A stretch of 64,000 nt of DNA from Phyto melanocephala (taxonomy: Eukaryota; Arthropoda; Insecta; Diptera; Rhinophoridae): positions 90,245,015 to 90,309,014 of the forward strand of contig OW799237.1 of assembly GCA_941918925.1 (NCBI GenBank). The letters are read 5' to 3'. The first letter of the stretch is position 1, and each line of letters begins with the position of its first letter. A program made the position numbers and the translations under genes. Under the pieces are notes generated by a model. The model was not told the DNA's origin and searched no databases. It saw only the letters and a list, made by a program, of their open reading frames with translations. Shown piece after piece: positions 31,515 through 43,201 of the stretch.

Positions 31515-32345
31515 AAATCTTAAAATAACGATAAGATTTCCGACTTTACATCACAATATAATTTTGAAGACAGTCTTGTCGCAACACCTAGTTGGGAAGC
31601 ATAATACCAAATAATTTATGCAGGTATGAAAAATTAGATTTTTAAATACTTAAGTGGATTTGTTCTTAAGGAATCAAAAATAATTATCAAATTGAGATCC
31701 CTTTTTGAAAAAAATAGTATAAAAATAAATTTAATAAAAATTTTCAATCCGTGCTATACGAATTTGATTTAACAGAAAACATAAGTATACGAAAAAGTTA
31801 ATTTGTTGTAGCAGTTTTCCGTTGCATATATGTATGTGAGCATTTAATTAGACTAGTGTTTAGGGGTAAGAAGATTTAAATACTCATAAATATAACAATA
31901 CAATACAATACAGAACAGAATAAGGCATAATTTCTCTTTAAACTGACCTGTTTAAAGCCCTACGCTTCTGTAAACTTATATTGTAGGAAAAGGAGTTTAT
32001 CCTGTTTTCCTAAAGTTTTTAATAACGAGGTAAAATTATTATAGGGTAAATCCAAGCCCGTAGTCATACGTCTTAGCTGGGTATTACTTTCAATAATTTA
32101 TCGGTAATAAAGGGGCAGATCAGACTATAAAAGTCTTAAACTGTGCTCTTTATTATTATCCGATGTTTTGTAAAAAAAAACTCCGCTGTTGCTGACTTTG
32201 CTAGTCGTTAGTTCATAAGAGAATGTCTTTATTTTCAAAAAGAATTTTATCATAGACTACAAAACAAAAATCCATAAAATAATACCGTTAATCCTTTTAT
32301 ATAAAGTAATGAGAATTGAGTAATGTATACATATATGTATATATG
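31515..32345. other. Non-coding stretch
   Basis: A+T-rich, no feature recognised. Confidence 0.5.
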
Positions 32346-32713
32346 TATGTAAGCAGGCCTGCCATATATGCCGATTTATCGGCATTTTGCAGATTTTTTG
32401 CCTCAAAACTGTAAAAGTGCCGATTTGCCGATTTTTGCTCCAAAATTACCGTTTTTTCGATAAGCATTTAAAAAACAGTTGCATTGTTTGTTTTAGTATA
32501 ACTTGTTAAGTTTGGGCAACAGTGAAACTTACAAAAAAGTATAGGTAAGATAAATTTATATCCACCATCAATAAAAATATTTTGAATCAAAAAATTATTC
32601 TGATAGATTATAAAGCAAATGAAGATGATGCGGGTACATCAAACAGTAAATCTAATGTAAGTATTTTTGAATTGCAAACACAGGTTCAAAAATATTTATT
32701 CCATAAAATCTTT

Positions 32714-32716
<3 letters not shown>

Positions 32717-32789
<73 letters not shown>
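32717..32789. repeat. (TA)n microsatellite inside the hAT element
   Basis: About 36 TA units. The homologous place in the other hAT copy (near 8450-8475) has only CTACCTAAACATATTTAAAA, so the array expanded after insertion. Confidence 0.95.
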
Positions 32790-32791
<2 letters not shown>

Positions 32792-33106
32792 TCTATCCAA
32801 TAGCAAATCATTATGTTTGGTTGTATGTATTTGTGTAAGTTTTAAAATACAGGACTATATCTTTGGATTATTAAGAGTGGACCAATGTGATGCCAAAGGT
32901 TTCTACAAGTAAATTGTAGACTATTTTACACAAAACCATGTAAACTACAAGTAGAATTTGATTTGATTCGCTGCTGACCTCGCTGCCGTTATGACAGTCA
33001 ACAGAAATACACAACCTATATAACCAAATGGATGGAATTCTAAGAACTGTATTACGTAATAAAAAACGATACTTTAAAAAATTATGTAATTTATTTAACT
33101 GAATTT

Positions 33107-33640
33107 ATGAATACAAAGAATTTTTTGAAATATGATAAGGTGTATTTGGGCTTATTGGATAAAGAGTTAATATCAGAAACAAAACTTAACAAAAGTGAAA
33201 TTAAATTAAAAATAATTGTAGAACTTTCCAATCAAATATTAAAACTTTTATATTTTAAACATAAATCGTATAAACTTTTATATATGTATGATTAAACCTA
33301 TCAAATTTATGAAAAAGGAAAATAATTACTTTAAGGAAATGTTGAAGGAATTCCCCAGCTTTGTTTCTAAAAAAGAAAAACAAATTTTGGACTCTAAATT
33401 CAGAGAGTTACAATTTTTAAATTTTGAAGAACTTTTTGGCAAAAAATTTCAAAATGTGGAAATTCTACAGATGCATTTCCAATACTATCAAAGTTTGTTC
33501 AACAAATTATGGTCCTTCCACTTTCCTCCGCAAATGTTGACAGAATTTTTAGTCAAGTCAACCTAAATAAAACAAAATTTCGATGTTCTCTGGAACCGTT
33601 TTAATGCTGATATTAAAAATGATTTAATAAAAATGTCAAA
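33107..33640 (+). pseudogene. hAT transposase C-terminal remnant
   Basis: Overlapping frames read NTKNFLKYDKVYLGLLDKEL, then FMKKENNYFKEMLKEFPSFV and, after a frameshift, LPLSSANVDRIFSQVNLNKT KFRCSLEPF in pieces. The last is the hAT dimerisation motif (LP.SSA.VER.FS..N..KT..R..L). The frames are broken, so it is not functional. Confidence 0.7.
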
Positions 33641-34002
33641 ATCCAATATGTAGCTATAAAATATATGTTCATAGAAAAAAATTTACAAAAATATGATCTA
33701 GCTTTGAAAACAATTTACCCTGTAATATAAAATATATATGTATAGTTTTTTATTATCTACGATTTATTTGTTAAAAGTATTTTTATTTTATTTTATATGT
33801 TATAAACATTAGTTAATGCTGAATTGTTATTTTATGTTATTTTTTTTTTGGTAATAAAAATATGTTTTATTATACTTAAAATTGGTATTTTTAATTTTCC
33901 GATTTTTTGCCGATTGTTTTAAATTGAAGTGCCGATAATGCCGATAATTTTTTAAAAATATGCTGATTTTTATCAAAATTATCTGGCACCCCTGTATGTA
34001 AG

Positions 34003-35009
34003 TGCAATTTATAATTGAGTATTAAGTTGCAATGACAAACTGAAACAAAACACAAAAGAGCATTATAAAGCAATATACATAAATTAGGTACATAAGTACA
34101 TACATGAACTATTTATAAAATTAACTGTTTAATATAAAATATATAGAGCATAAAAATAAAATAATGTTTTGCTACAATATTTATAACTTCAATATAAATA
34201 AAAAATTATACTGAGAGTATACTATATGTTTTAAATACTTTATACTTTATTTGAAATTTTTTCAGAAAAGAATTAAAAATTGTTCAAAGTTCAAAAAAAT
34301 TTCAGCTTGTTTGACAAAAAACATTTGCAAATGCTACAGCCTTACATGTCTGCCTAACAAAATAAAATACAAAGAGTTTTACACATAAAAAATACGAGAG
34401 TTGTGATAATAAAATTTTCCTATAACAAAATTTGCTTAATATTATAGTAAGCCTTATTGTGAATGGCATTGCGTGTCGTTTCTTGTCCAAAATATTTAGT
34501 TGAAATACAACACGGTTACATTTATTTCAAATTGTCGCAAATATAACATGGTAGCAACATATACATACTTACGTCGACTGTCACAATAAGGCTGCGTAGT
34601 TCATCTATCTAATTCTACTTTTTACTTATAAATTTAAAAAAGCACTTGCTAAGGCTAAACTTTGTATGTAATTGAATACTGTAAACTTTTAAAAGCTTTT
34701 CCAAGAAACAAGATAACACTGTATTCAATTCTCTTTTAGTATTAAACGAGATACTGGCTTGTGAAAAACTTAAACTTATTTTGGTTCCTTAAAAGCTTTA
34801 GTTTATACTTCAATTTGTATACCTGACTAAAAGTTTTCAAATGTATAAAACAAAAGTTATAATCTGTGACTAGCATAAATCGTTATTTTTGAACAATCAA
34901 GAATAACAATATTTAAAAGAAATAGGATTCTTGGTATAGACAATCTTAATAAACTTCTCATCCTTTAATTATAACTCCATAAAGTTAAGTCCAGTTTGTA
35001 TTGGTGTGA
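34003..35009. other. Non-coding stretch
   Basis: A+T-rich; short ORFs have no recognisable content. Confidence 0.5.
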
Positions 35010-35662
35010 AAAGACATGGTGGTCTAGGGGTTTTCGTCATATTTTAATTGTTTTTAGAGCTATTTTTATGATACCGATCTGTTCCCGAATATTTCTGATA
35101 TTTTGGTACCTTGTACTGGTCTTGAAAATATCTTATACTACATTTACACCTAAGCGAAATCTAGTAGATTTGATTTAAAATCTTTATTAAAATCTAAACC
35201 GTTTATACCACTGTTTTTTGACATCTTGCAAGATTTCGTTTTCAAAACAATATACTTATTTACAAGGTGGTCTGAGAGGCTCTCTATGCTCTACTTCTCG
35301 AAAATTCAAACTCCATATAAAAAAATGTAAACAATAAAGTACTTGTGCAATTGCAACCACCTTATATATTATGATTGAATTTTTCTGTGTGCAGCGTAGT
35401 ATATTTTAGTACAATTTAATAAAAACCACAGTTGCATCACGAAGTAGTAATAGATTTTAAGTAGATTTTGCCAAAATCTAGTGGCGAAGTAGATTTCATT
35501 TTGTATGGAAAATCTGGTAGATTTCGCTCCAAATCCCTTAAGTACTAGATTTTGTGAAGGTGTAATTGTAGTATTAGAGCTTCAAAAAGTTGATTTCAAC
35601 ATACACATGGACAGACAGATAGACGGACAGTGCTTAATGAACTCCCCTCTTCATAGGCTTTT
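35010..35662 (+). mobile_element. Decayed DINE-1-like tail carrying a MITE
   Basis: GACATGGTGGTCTAGGGGTT to CCGAATATTTCTGATATTTT, then after the MITE at 35136-35573 GCTTCAAAAAGTTGATTTCA and GGACAGACAGATAGACGGAC. It matches the DINE tail of the complete copies. Head and end are lost. Confidence 0.7.
35136..35573. mobile_element. PIF/Harbinger-like MITE, 438 bp, TTA target duplication
   Basis: Ends TACTACATTTACACC and GGTGTAATTGTAGTA are inverted and flanked by TTA (35133-35135, 35574-35576), fitting the TWA target site. Pairing extends inward through CTAGTAGATTT/AAATCTAGT-like words, which recur in the interior. It is inserted in a DINE copy. Confidence 0.75.
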
Positions 35663-36306
35663 TTTGCGGTAATAAATGAATGCCTCTTATTTGTTTTTTA
35701 AAGTAAAATTAATTGCTCACTCATGGTATTGATTGCAGTGTGGCACCGTCTTGATAAAAGTTTAATACTTCCGCACGGCACTTTACATTATTGACTGTAA
35801 TGTTATGATTTTCATCGTTCTTGATTAAATACAATGCTCATTGACACTGGTCGATACGACATCAATATTCTTCTCCATATACACTCTTTCCATACGGGTT
35901 AGTCCGGTAGGTTAATTTAGGGCGACCACAAAATGGATGTAATTCCTTAGCTTCACACATTTCTCACACAGCACGAATTTTGAAAATATAATGAAATTCA
36001 TCTGAAAAAGAATCACCCTTTACTTTTTTCGTAACTGTACATTAAACACATCCCTTTAAGCATGTGCTAGTTGTACTAGAAGTTTTAAATATAATATTTT
36101 CGCCATGGAAACTTATCAGGCTCGATATAGCCGACTCTGACTACATTTCATTTATTAACGTTTTTAACAAAAGTTTTTTTTTCAACTAGTTCTTAATTCG
36201 TGAATGGTAACACTTAGCTCATGTCTTATTTAACAGATAATTAGTTTTGTCCTTCCGCTGAACGAATATGGTTGTATATACCCTTGAACAACGGGCCTGC
36301 GATTGA
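35663..36306. other. Stretch with possible decayed mariner sequence
   Basis: The composition at 35700-36130 is less A+T-rich than its surroundings and suggests an old minus-strand transposase, but no catalytic motif could be read with confidence. Confidence 0.3.
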
Positions 36307-36956
36307 CTTACAGAAGATTCCGATTTTGCCAAAAAAATCATCTTTTCAGATGAAGCTCATTTTGATCATGGCGGGTATGTAAACAAGCAATATTGTCGCA
36401 TTTGGGGCACAGAAAACCCGCACGCATTCATTGAAAAGCCGATACACCCAAAACGAGTCACTGTTTGGTGCGGATTTCGGTCCAGAGGCATAATTGGGTC
36501 ATGTTTCTTCAAAAATGAGCAAGGAGTGGCCGTTACAGTCAATGTCGATCGTTATCGGGCCATGTTCAACGAATTTTTGTTCACAAAAATTGAAGATATT
36601 GGCAATATTTGGTTTCAACGAGACGGCGCTACGTGCCACACAGCCGAAGCTACACTCGATGTTTTGCGCCCTGTTTTTGAAGATCGAATTGTCAGCCGCA
36701 AAGCTGTTGTCGTTTGGCCACCTCGGAGCTACAATTTGACAACGTTGGACTATTATTTGTGGGGTGCCGTCAAAGATAAGTGTCACGCCAACAAGCCAGA
36801 GACAATTGACGCTTGAAAGAATAATATATTCGTGAAGCCATTGGTGAAATACAGCTGCACACAATCGATAATGTGCTTAAAAATTGGACCAATCGTGTAG
36901 GCTACTGCATGGCCAGCCGAGGCAGCCATTTGAATGAAATTATTTTCCGTTATTAA
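36307..36956 (+). pseudogene. Tc1/mariner transposase, DD41D type, 5'-truncated
   Basis: Open from 36307 to the TGA at 36814, then, after a one-base frame change, to TAA at 36954. The first catalytic Asp is in IIFSDEAHF (36349), the second in FQRDGATCH (36622), the third in LTTLDYYLW (36748). The second and third are separated by 41 residues, which defines the DD41D group (reported as Visitor-like). The C-terminus reads NWTNRVGYCMASRGSHLNEI. The catalytic triad is intact but the N-terminal DNA-binding half is missing and the 3' part is shifted, so it is inactive. Base composition is near 47% G+C, higher than the surroundings. Confidence 0.85.
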
Positions 36957-37465
36957 CAGGAAGGATTGTACCTTCAAAGTAAAAAAGAAATTTGAGAAAA
37001 TATTCAGTAGTTTTTTTTATAGCATTTTCAAAAAAAAAAAAAGTTATTTGGCAGACCCTTTATTTAATTATTATATTTTTACCGCTCTAGTTACAAAAAA
37101 ACTTCTGTATAATTTTAGGATTCCAACAATTTATCAATTGTTGTTACTCTACCTATGAAAATGATTACGCGTTTGTAAATTTTTGAATATAATTAATTGC
37201 TGCCTTTTTAACTCTTATCACAGAATTTAATTTTCGGCTCCGTTATATTCGTTACAAACAAATTTCTAACTACATCTGTTTGAAGTTTATTCAAACGATG
37301 TAATTAACAAATGCTCGATGAAACTATTCACTCAAAATTTTGCATGCCAACTTTTTTCAAAACCCGATTAACATGAAATGCTGGTTTTGATTAAATGAGG
37401 CCGCTACAACAACTGGCATTACGTAGGTGGTGTTGGGAGCCAGTATACACTTGGCTGCAACGTAC
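36957..37465. other. Non-coding stretch
   Basis: It includes the likely 3' end of the mariner (TTATTTGGCAGACCCTTTAT). Nothing else was recognised. Confidence 0.4.
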
Positions 37466-37555
37466 TTTGTTAAAGTATTTCTTGTTTGCATCCTGGGGCT
37501 TTTGACTGCACACCATGTTGACAGCAATTTCGCTAGCCGACATATTTTCGTTAAT
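37466..37555 (-). CDS. Possible internal or first coding exon, 30 codons
   Basis: On the minus strand a pyrimidine-rich tract CTTTTCCTGCCTTGCTCCCC then GTTAG precedes an open stretch INENMSASEIAVNMVCSQKP QDANKKYFNK (30 residues), followed by GTACGT. The length is exactly 90 bases, phase 0-0. Codon use is richer in G+C than the flanks. I do not recognise the protein and cannot find the neighbouring exons; it may be a fragment of a gene or of an old retrocopy. Confidence 0.3.
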
Positions 37556-38039
37556 CTAACGGGGAGCAAGGCAGGAAAAGTTATCGTATTACAGTATTAT
37601 AAATATGAAAATTGTTAAACAAAAAGGCGATAAATAATTCTAAAATTAATTTTGCAGGAAAATAAAAAATTATTTGTTGTAAACATATTGTTATAAATTT
37701 GCTACGAAAACATCACAATTTTTTTTTGAGCGAAAGATTCTAACCGCCGTATTCATAAAAGTAATTTCAGGTTTACTGAAGGCTTGCTTGACAAATTTCT
37801 GTACATCAAATAAGCATGAAATAAGCCCTTAATAAGCCTGAAATATTTTTCATCAATTCGACAATTAAAGTCTGCTTTTGGCTTTAAGAAAAAAATAAAC
37901 ATTTTAGAAGCAAATTTAAAAAGTCATATTTTATATAAAATATTTTTGTATGAAGAAAAATAGGAACCCTTAGCAGCAAAAACTGGCCAACTATTTAACA
38001 GGAAAACTCTTGTAAAAAAATCCACTTACTTTGTTACTT
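37556..38039. other. Non-coding stretch with a MITE-like end
   Basis: AACCGCCGTATTCATAAAAG at 37742 resembles, inverted, TTTTATGAATATGGCGGTAA at 44550. No partner boundary was found locally. Confidence 0.4.
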
Positions 38040-38288
38040 CCCAGCAAAAATTACTGCATACCCGGAAGCAGGTTTGTAAGGGAGAGACAAATGTACTCTC
38101 CTTTCCCAACCTGCTTCAGGAAGGCATGATTTTTATGTCCCACTTGGTAGGGCTCTTTGATGCTGAAACATATTTAATAGAAATTTCTGACTTCCATTTA
38201 TAGCACCCTCGAATGCGCTCTAATATTGCGCTTAAGAATGCATCATTTTTTTTTACTGCTTACCGGTACAAAATAAATTTTTGCTGGG
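38040..38288. mobile_element. Short MITE with CCCAGCAAAAATT ends
   Basis: Starts CCCAGCAAAAATTACTGC, ends AAATAAATTTTTGCTGGG. TT flanks both sides. The interior has inverted CCTTTCCCAACCTGCTTC and GAAGCAGGTTTGTAAGGGAG. Non-coding. Confidence 0.65.
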
Positions 38289-38837
38289 TTAATGCATCAT
38301 GAAATATTAAAAAGTACTTACTTAATTATACTTTTTTCAGTGATATATTAGGCGAAGATATGATTATGCTGTTCGTGGTAGAACCTCAATAGGCGCTATT
38401 TAATTGCATTAATGAAACTTATAATGTGGAATGTCGTATGAGGCAGGCGGTAAACAATTTAAAAAGCTCCTTTTGGCAATGAAGTTTTTTGTTGACAATC
38501 TCATGCTTTTGGTAGACTTTTCTGTTGGAAAAAGTTTAAATTATTTATGTTTTCTATTTAAAATATATTTGTTTTCTATTTAATAGCAAACTTTTTCTTT
38601 TTTTTTGCAATAAACAGTAAATGATAAAAACGAGACCAACTTTTACTTAAATAGTATTCCGTAGGTTTTCTTTGCTTCTCTGTGCTTTTTATAACTTAGG
38701 AATACTACTCTCATAAATAAAATACCCAACAAGAGTGCAACAGTTGTATGAGTTAAGAGAAAAAAACAAAAAATACATAGAAGAGGACTTATATATAAAT
38801 ATAATAAATTTAACACTTTAAAGAATTTTATTTAAAA
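38289..38837. other. A+T-rich stretch, nothing recognised
   Basis: No feature supported. Confidence 0.5.
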
Positions 38838-39340
38838 CTAGTTAATACCCGGTGTGCTTCGCCACCCCAAATTTAAGTATTTAATTCATATGGCAGGTGC
38901 CACGCCCACTATTGTTAATGTACCTATTTTTTTGCCTGAATGTTCTTTTGGGTGTCAAAGTTGATCTTGCAAATATTTACTACTCTAGTCGATATCGTTT
39001 TCCAAATATACGAATTTTGTATTTAATTCATGTGGCCACGCCTACTATTGCAAGTCCGCCCATTTTTTACCCAAATATTCGTGTGGATGTCAAAGTTTAC
39101 CGTACTTAATTTGAAGACTCTAGCTGCATTAACTTTCGTGATATAAATTATTTCATACTTATTCTTTAATAAGGCGTGGTACCCCGCCCACTTACAATTT
39201 CAAACCAAAGTATAGCCTATAGTTCCTTTCAGACATACAGAAAGATTATGTGAAAATTTCAAGGAAATCGGTCCAGCCGTTTAACCGCCTATAAAGCACA
39301 AACAAACATACAAACACACATTAATTTTTATATATATAGA
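38838..39340 (-). mobile_element. Helitron-like element, minus orientation
   Basis: Minus strand: A|TCTATATATATAAAAATTAA ... GGTTAAACGGCTGGACCGAT ... three GCCACGCC words ... GGCGAAGCACACCGGGTATT AA-CTAG|T. The TC/CTAG ends and A/T insertion point are exact. Same family as 6096-6977 and 9292-9552. No protein encoded. Confidence 0.7.
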
Positions 39341-39501
39341 TTACTTATAAATAATACACTATAGTGTCTGTCATTGAGGATGAAAAGTGTTCTAAGCGAC
39401 AGTCTGAAATCAAATAAAATTTACTCCACAATATGAAGCCAAAAAACATTCAATCCCAAATTAAATAATAAAGGATTATCAATTAAGAATTTAACACCTC
39501 A
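39341..39501. other. Short spacer between two elements
   Basis: No feature recognised. Confidence 0.4.
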
Positions 39502-40012
39502 CACGCAAAGAAAAAATATGGTTGCGTTAACCATAATCGAAGAGCAACATACTACGATTAAATTGTTTGATTGTGGTTAAAATATATAATGCCTGCCAGT
39601 TATCATTATTATGTTTAATTAAGGTACTATGCAATAATTTTAATTTTAATTTTTATTTAATTTACTGCAAATTATTGTTGAAATCAAATTGTTAATAAAA
39701 AAGTCATTGATTTATTGTATTGTAATCATACTGTCGTCTTACCTATTATTTAGTGATTCTTTGTGGCTCCAAATGCTTTTGAATACAATTTTAATTATTT
39801 CATAATCATCATACTATGTTTGAACGACAATCATATTAAAATTTATATGAAAAGTAAACATCAAATGATAAAGTTCTAACAAACGCATAATAATTTTTAT
39901 ATGATGAAATAAAATAAAAAAACCTATTACTTGTTATTGACAAGCAAATATTGCTATAGAGAATATAATATGACCGACATGATTATGTCGCAACCATGGT
40001 TTTCTTTGCGTG
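39502..40012. mobile_element. MITE with CACGCAAAGAAAA ends, copy 1
   Basis: Left end CACGCAAAGAAAAAATATGG then TTGCG; right end CGCAACCATGGTTTTCTTTG then CGTG. The subterminal parts carry inverted ATAATCATACTA-like words. Second copy at 60288-61014. Non-coding. Confidence 0.75.
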
Positions 40013-40592
40013 CAGTTAATCCATTGAATATAAGTATAACGACCCAAAAAAGTATAAAACAAAATTTTATAGGAGAGTGTTTTTATTACTTTAAAATAAA
40101 TAAATAAAAACGTAAATAACACTGCTACATACGATTAAATGTACACAGTGTTATCTCCATAACTAAAACAGTTATCGGTATATAAAATCGATTTATAAAA
40201 AACGTAACATACGTTAATTTCGCGCACAGAGGTCGATATATGTATGTAACTCTACATAGCCTTCAAATTCAAGAAGTTTGGCGTGGAAAGGATTTCAGGA
40301 TATTTGATTTTGTTCTATGAGATGATAATTCTATGGTTTTCATGCTGTAGAAACTTCGAAAACAAGTTGGATTTTGAAGGATATAACAGCGTAACTTGTA
40401 AATTTTTTGAGAATATGTTCAGTACTAATAAAAAATGTCGACAAACATTTTCTAATGCAATACACAAGTATATACGTTATTATTTCAGAACACACACACA
40501 CACAAATTATTTTTTGGTTATCAGAACTTGTAATTACTTGTGTATAACATAAAACTGCATGGTTTGTTTATTTACTGAGAACCATCTATGTT
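40013..40592. other. Non-coding stretch
   Basis: An 89-codon plus ORF at 40283-40552 has no recognisable content. Nothing else seen. Confidence 0.4.
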
Positions 40593-40942
40593 GACGTAGG
40601 TCGTTTTTACAGCACACACTTTTACCCTTCGTACCAGTTTGTTTATTTTGATATTCGCTAGCATATAATTTTTAAGGCATAGTTGTCCGAAATTTGAGTA
40701 CCATAAACTGCTTAATCTGGAATGATCTATTGGCCCCCTGAAAGCATGCTCAGATGTTTTTACCATTTCTACAGACCCGGTTTCCTGAAATTGCGCAAAT
40801 TTCACAATTCTTCTAATTGTGGACACATCTGGTCGATTATGTTGACCAAAAAAAGTGCACGAAATTCATTTTGATTTGAACGCCTATTTTCGTAAAGGGC
40901 TTCAACAATCTTAAAGCGCTGCTCAACTGTGTACCTCCCCAT
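40593..40942 (-). pseudogene. Mariner (DD41D-like) transposase N-terminal fragment
   Basis: Start codon at 40942-40940: MGRYTVEQRFKIVEALYENR RSNQNEFRALF, then after frame changes STIRRIVKFAQFQETGSVEM VKTSEH. This is the N-terminal helix-turn-helix of the same transposase group as 36307-36956 (…EQR..IV..YYEN..S....FRAL...HNRP...TIR.IV..F.ETGSV). The catalytic half is missing. Confidence 0.7.
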
Positions 40943-42295
40943 GGTTGAATTTGTCAAACACTAAAAAAAAGAAATGTGATATTTAGTTTAAAAAAAAACT
41001 CGACTTTAAGACGTGATTCACAATTAACATCATGCGTTATGGTTGGGCCATCCTCTATAACTTACAAACCTTCTGGTTCAATTTTATATTCTATTTTATT
41101 TGCAATATTTTTTTTCTGTTAGGAATGAGATACCTTTATGGCTGTGCATATAGTCAACTACAAAATACTATTTTTTAATTTTTATTTATCTGTCTTTCTG
41201 TCTGTCTTCCGCAACTTCATTGTCTTAAAAACTACTGACCGGATGCTAATAAAATTTGTTACGAAGGTGCCTTAATACCTGGATAAGTATTAAGGATGTT
41301 CTTTATTGCGATATAATAAGTCGAAGTTGTCGAAATTGTGTTAATTTTGCACCCAATTTCTTCCATTTATTAAATAATCTCGAGAAATTTTGCGATGACT
41401 TTACCTTTTTAGCATCAATTTGCGTTAAACAAAAATACATCTTTAGAGAAAGAGAGAGACAGAAAGACACAGTAAAAAATAAAAATAAGGTTTTTCATAT
41501 TATAATACTTTACTACGAAAATAAAATATTGTTTATACAGGCACAGTACAGTTTACCAATTATTGTTAAATTTAATATACAATTACCCATTGTGCCACTT
41601 TGAAATTTAAAACAAAATTTGCTTAACAAATTTGAAAAAAAAAAAAATATAACGGTACTTTTTGACAGTTGTATATTGCTGTGTGCACATTACAAGCGTG
41701 TAACATAGAAACAAGATTTGAGAATACATAGAAAAAGAGTAGTCTTTTCGTTTTTAAGTATGCTTTAGAAACGGTTGTGTATAAAAAGTGTTTAACAAGC
41801 ATACCTCAAAATTACTTGTGAATTAAAATGTTTGTATTGTAACATTATTACAAACAAAATTAGGAATTGTATTGTATTTGGTTTGTTGGCAATTCACAAT
41901 ATAATTCTTTTGGTTGAGTGTATTCGGTTTTGATAAATGTAAATGCACCCAGCTGATGTCGTATAGCCATGGTATTTGCTATAGAATTTAAAATCTAACT
42001 AATGCAGACAACGCATTTTCTTAAAAAAAAATTTTGTATAAATATAAACAATGCCAAATCAATTTTGAAAATTCAAAGTAGTTTTCAAGAACATATTTTG
42101 TACTAAACTTTATAATTTAAAGGAGTCCCCCTTTATTTGCGTGAGTTAACATTTTCTATATAAATTTTGCACTCATATTTAAAATTGTAGCTTACTGGGC
42201 TAACACTATTAATATGTATAAGAAGTAGATAAACAAATACAATGAATATTTAAAATTATTTTATAGGCAACTCTTTATGTTGTTTTTATTCATTT
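40943..42295. other. Non-coding stretch
   Basis: Positions 41195-41275 (CTGTCTTTCTGTCTGTCTTC, AAAACTACTGACCGGATGCT) have a diverged relative at 54063-54145. Otherwise unremarkable. Confidence 0.4.
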
Positions 42296-43201
42296 TATAC
42301 CCGCCACCAAAAAAATGGTAGGGGTAAATTAATTTTGTCATTCCGTTTGTAACACATCGAAATATCCATTTTAGACCCCATAAAGAATATATTTTCTGAG
42401 TCCTGGCTTCAGTTTATGATGATCTAGCTATGCCCATCCGTCTGACCGTCTGTTAAAAGCATGTTCAAGCTCGAACCAAAAAAGCTAGTGGGCTCAATAT
42501 TTCTTGTACACATGTTTTGTTTGGTATTGAAAATTCGCTAAATCGGAATATTTGAAAGAGAGTTATATCGAATAAGATGCAATTATGTCCAAACGCATAA
42601 ACGTAGAGCCATGAAATTTCATGTATATTTACTGAGTAAACAAGATATTTTTCCTGAAAATTGCTCAACTCTATGCATTAGGAAAGGAGCTATAGATCAA
42701 AATGTACGAAAATTTATACCGCACAGTTTATTTTTCGGTATATTTAAAATTTAAAACCTAATAAAACTGACACAATTGGATGTACGATTCTGAAATTTTA
42801 CAAGCATTTCTTTTTGGTCAAAAAATTTTTATTTACGGGAACTAAATGTGACACGCCCACTTTTATGCCCACCTTCCATATAACGCTTTATCCCAGAATC
42901 ATATAATATTGCTATGGACAAAGTTTTTGGAAGAGTAAAGGACTCTGTATTGAAATATTGAAGTTGAATTTATCGGTAGTCACTACTTTGACACGCCTAC
43001 TTTCATTGAAAGTTTAAATTTACGAAAGTATTTTAATAGCAAATTCAAGTTATCAAAGAAAGTGATGCATTGACAGAAATAGTATAAAGAGATTATTCCA
43101 TAGCTATTAACAAAATAATAAATTCTGTGCTATAAAAGTACACCAAATTGGTGGTGGGTAGAAAAGATTCTGCTCAGCCGAATATAGTGCTCTTACTTGT
43201 T
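42296..43201 (-). mobile_element. DINE-1-like repeat, second subfamily, copy 2
   Basis: Starts TATACCCGCCACCAAAAAAA, core TTTAGACCCCATAAAGAATA, CCGTCTGACCGTCTG, ends AGATTCTGCTCAGCCGAATA then GCTCTTACTTGTT. About 300 bp shorter than the copy at 20836-22037 through internal loss. The terminal hairpin is decayed. Confidence 0.8.

Larger units (their letters stand above)
32354..33994 (+). mobile_element. hAT element with intact ends and perfect 8-bp target duplication
   Basis: Starts CAGGCCTGCCA, ends TGGCACCCCTG, flanked by TATGTAAG on both sides (32346-32353, 33995-34002), exactly as expected of hAT. Subterminal CCGATTT/AAATCGG words are repeated at both ends. It contains a decayed transposase C-terminal half and a long (TA)n. 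The inverted relic at 7245-8810 is the same family. Confidence 0.9.

Noticed and set aside
32667..32912. 81-codon ORF running through a Tyr-Ile repeat
   Set aside because: It is a translation of the (TA)n microsatellite.
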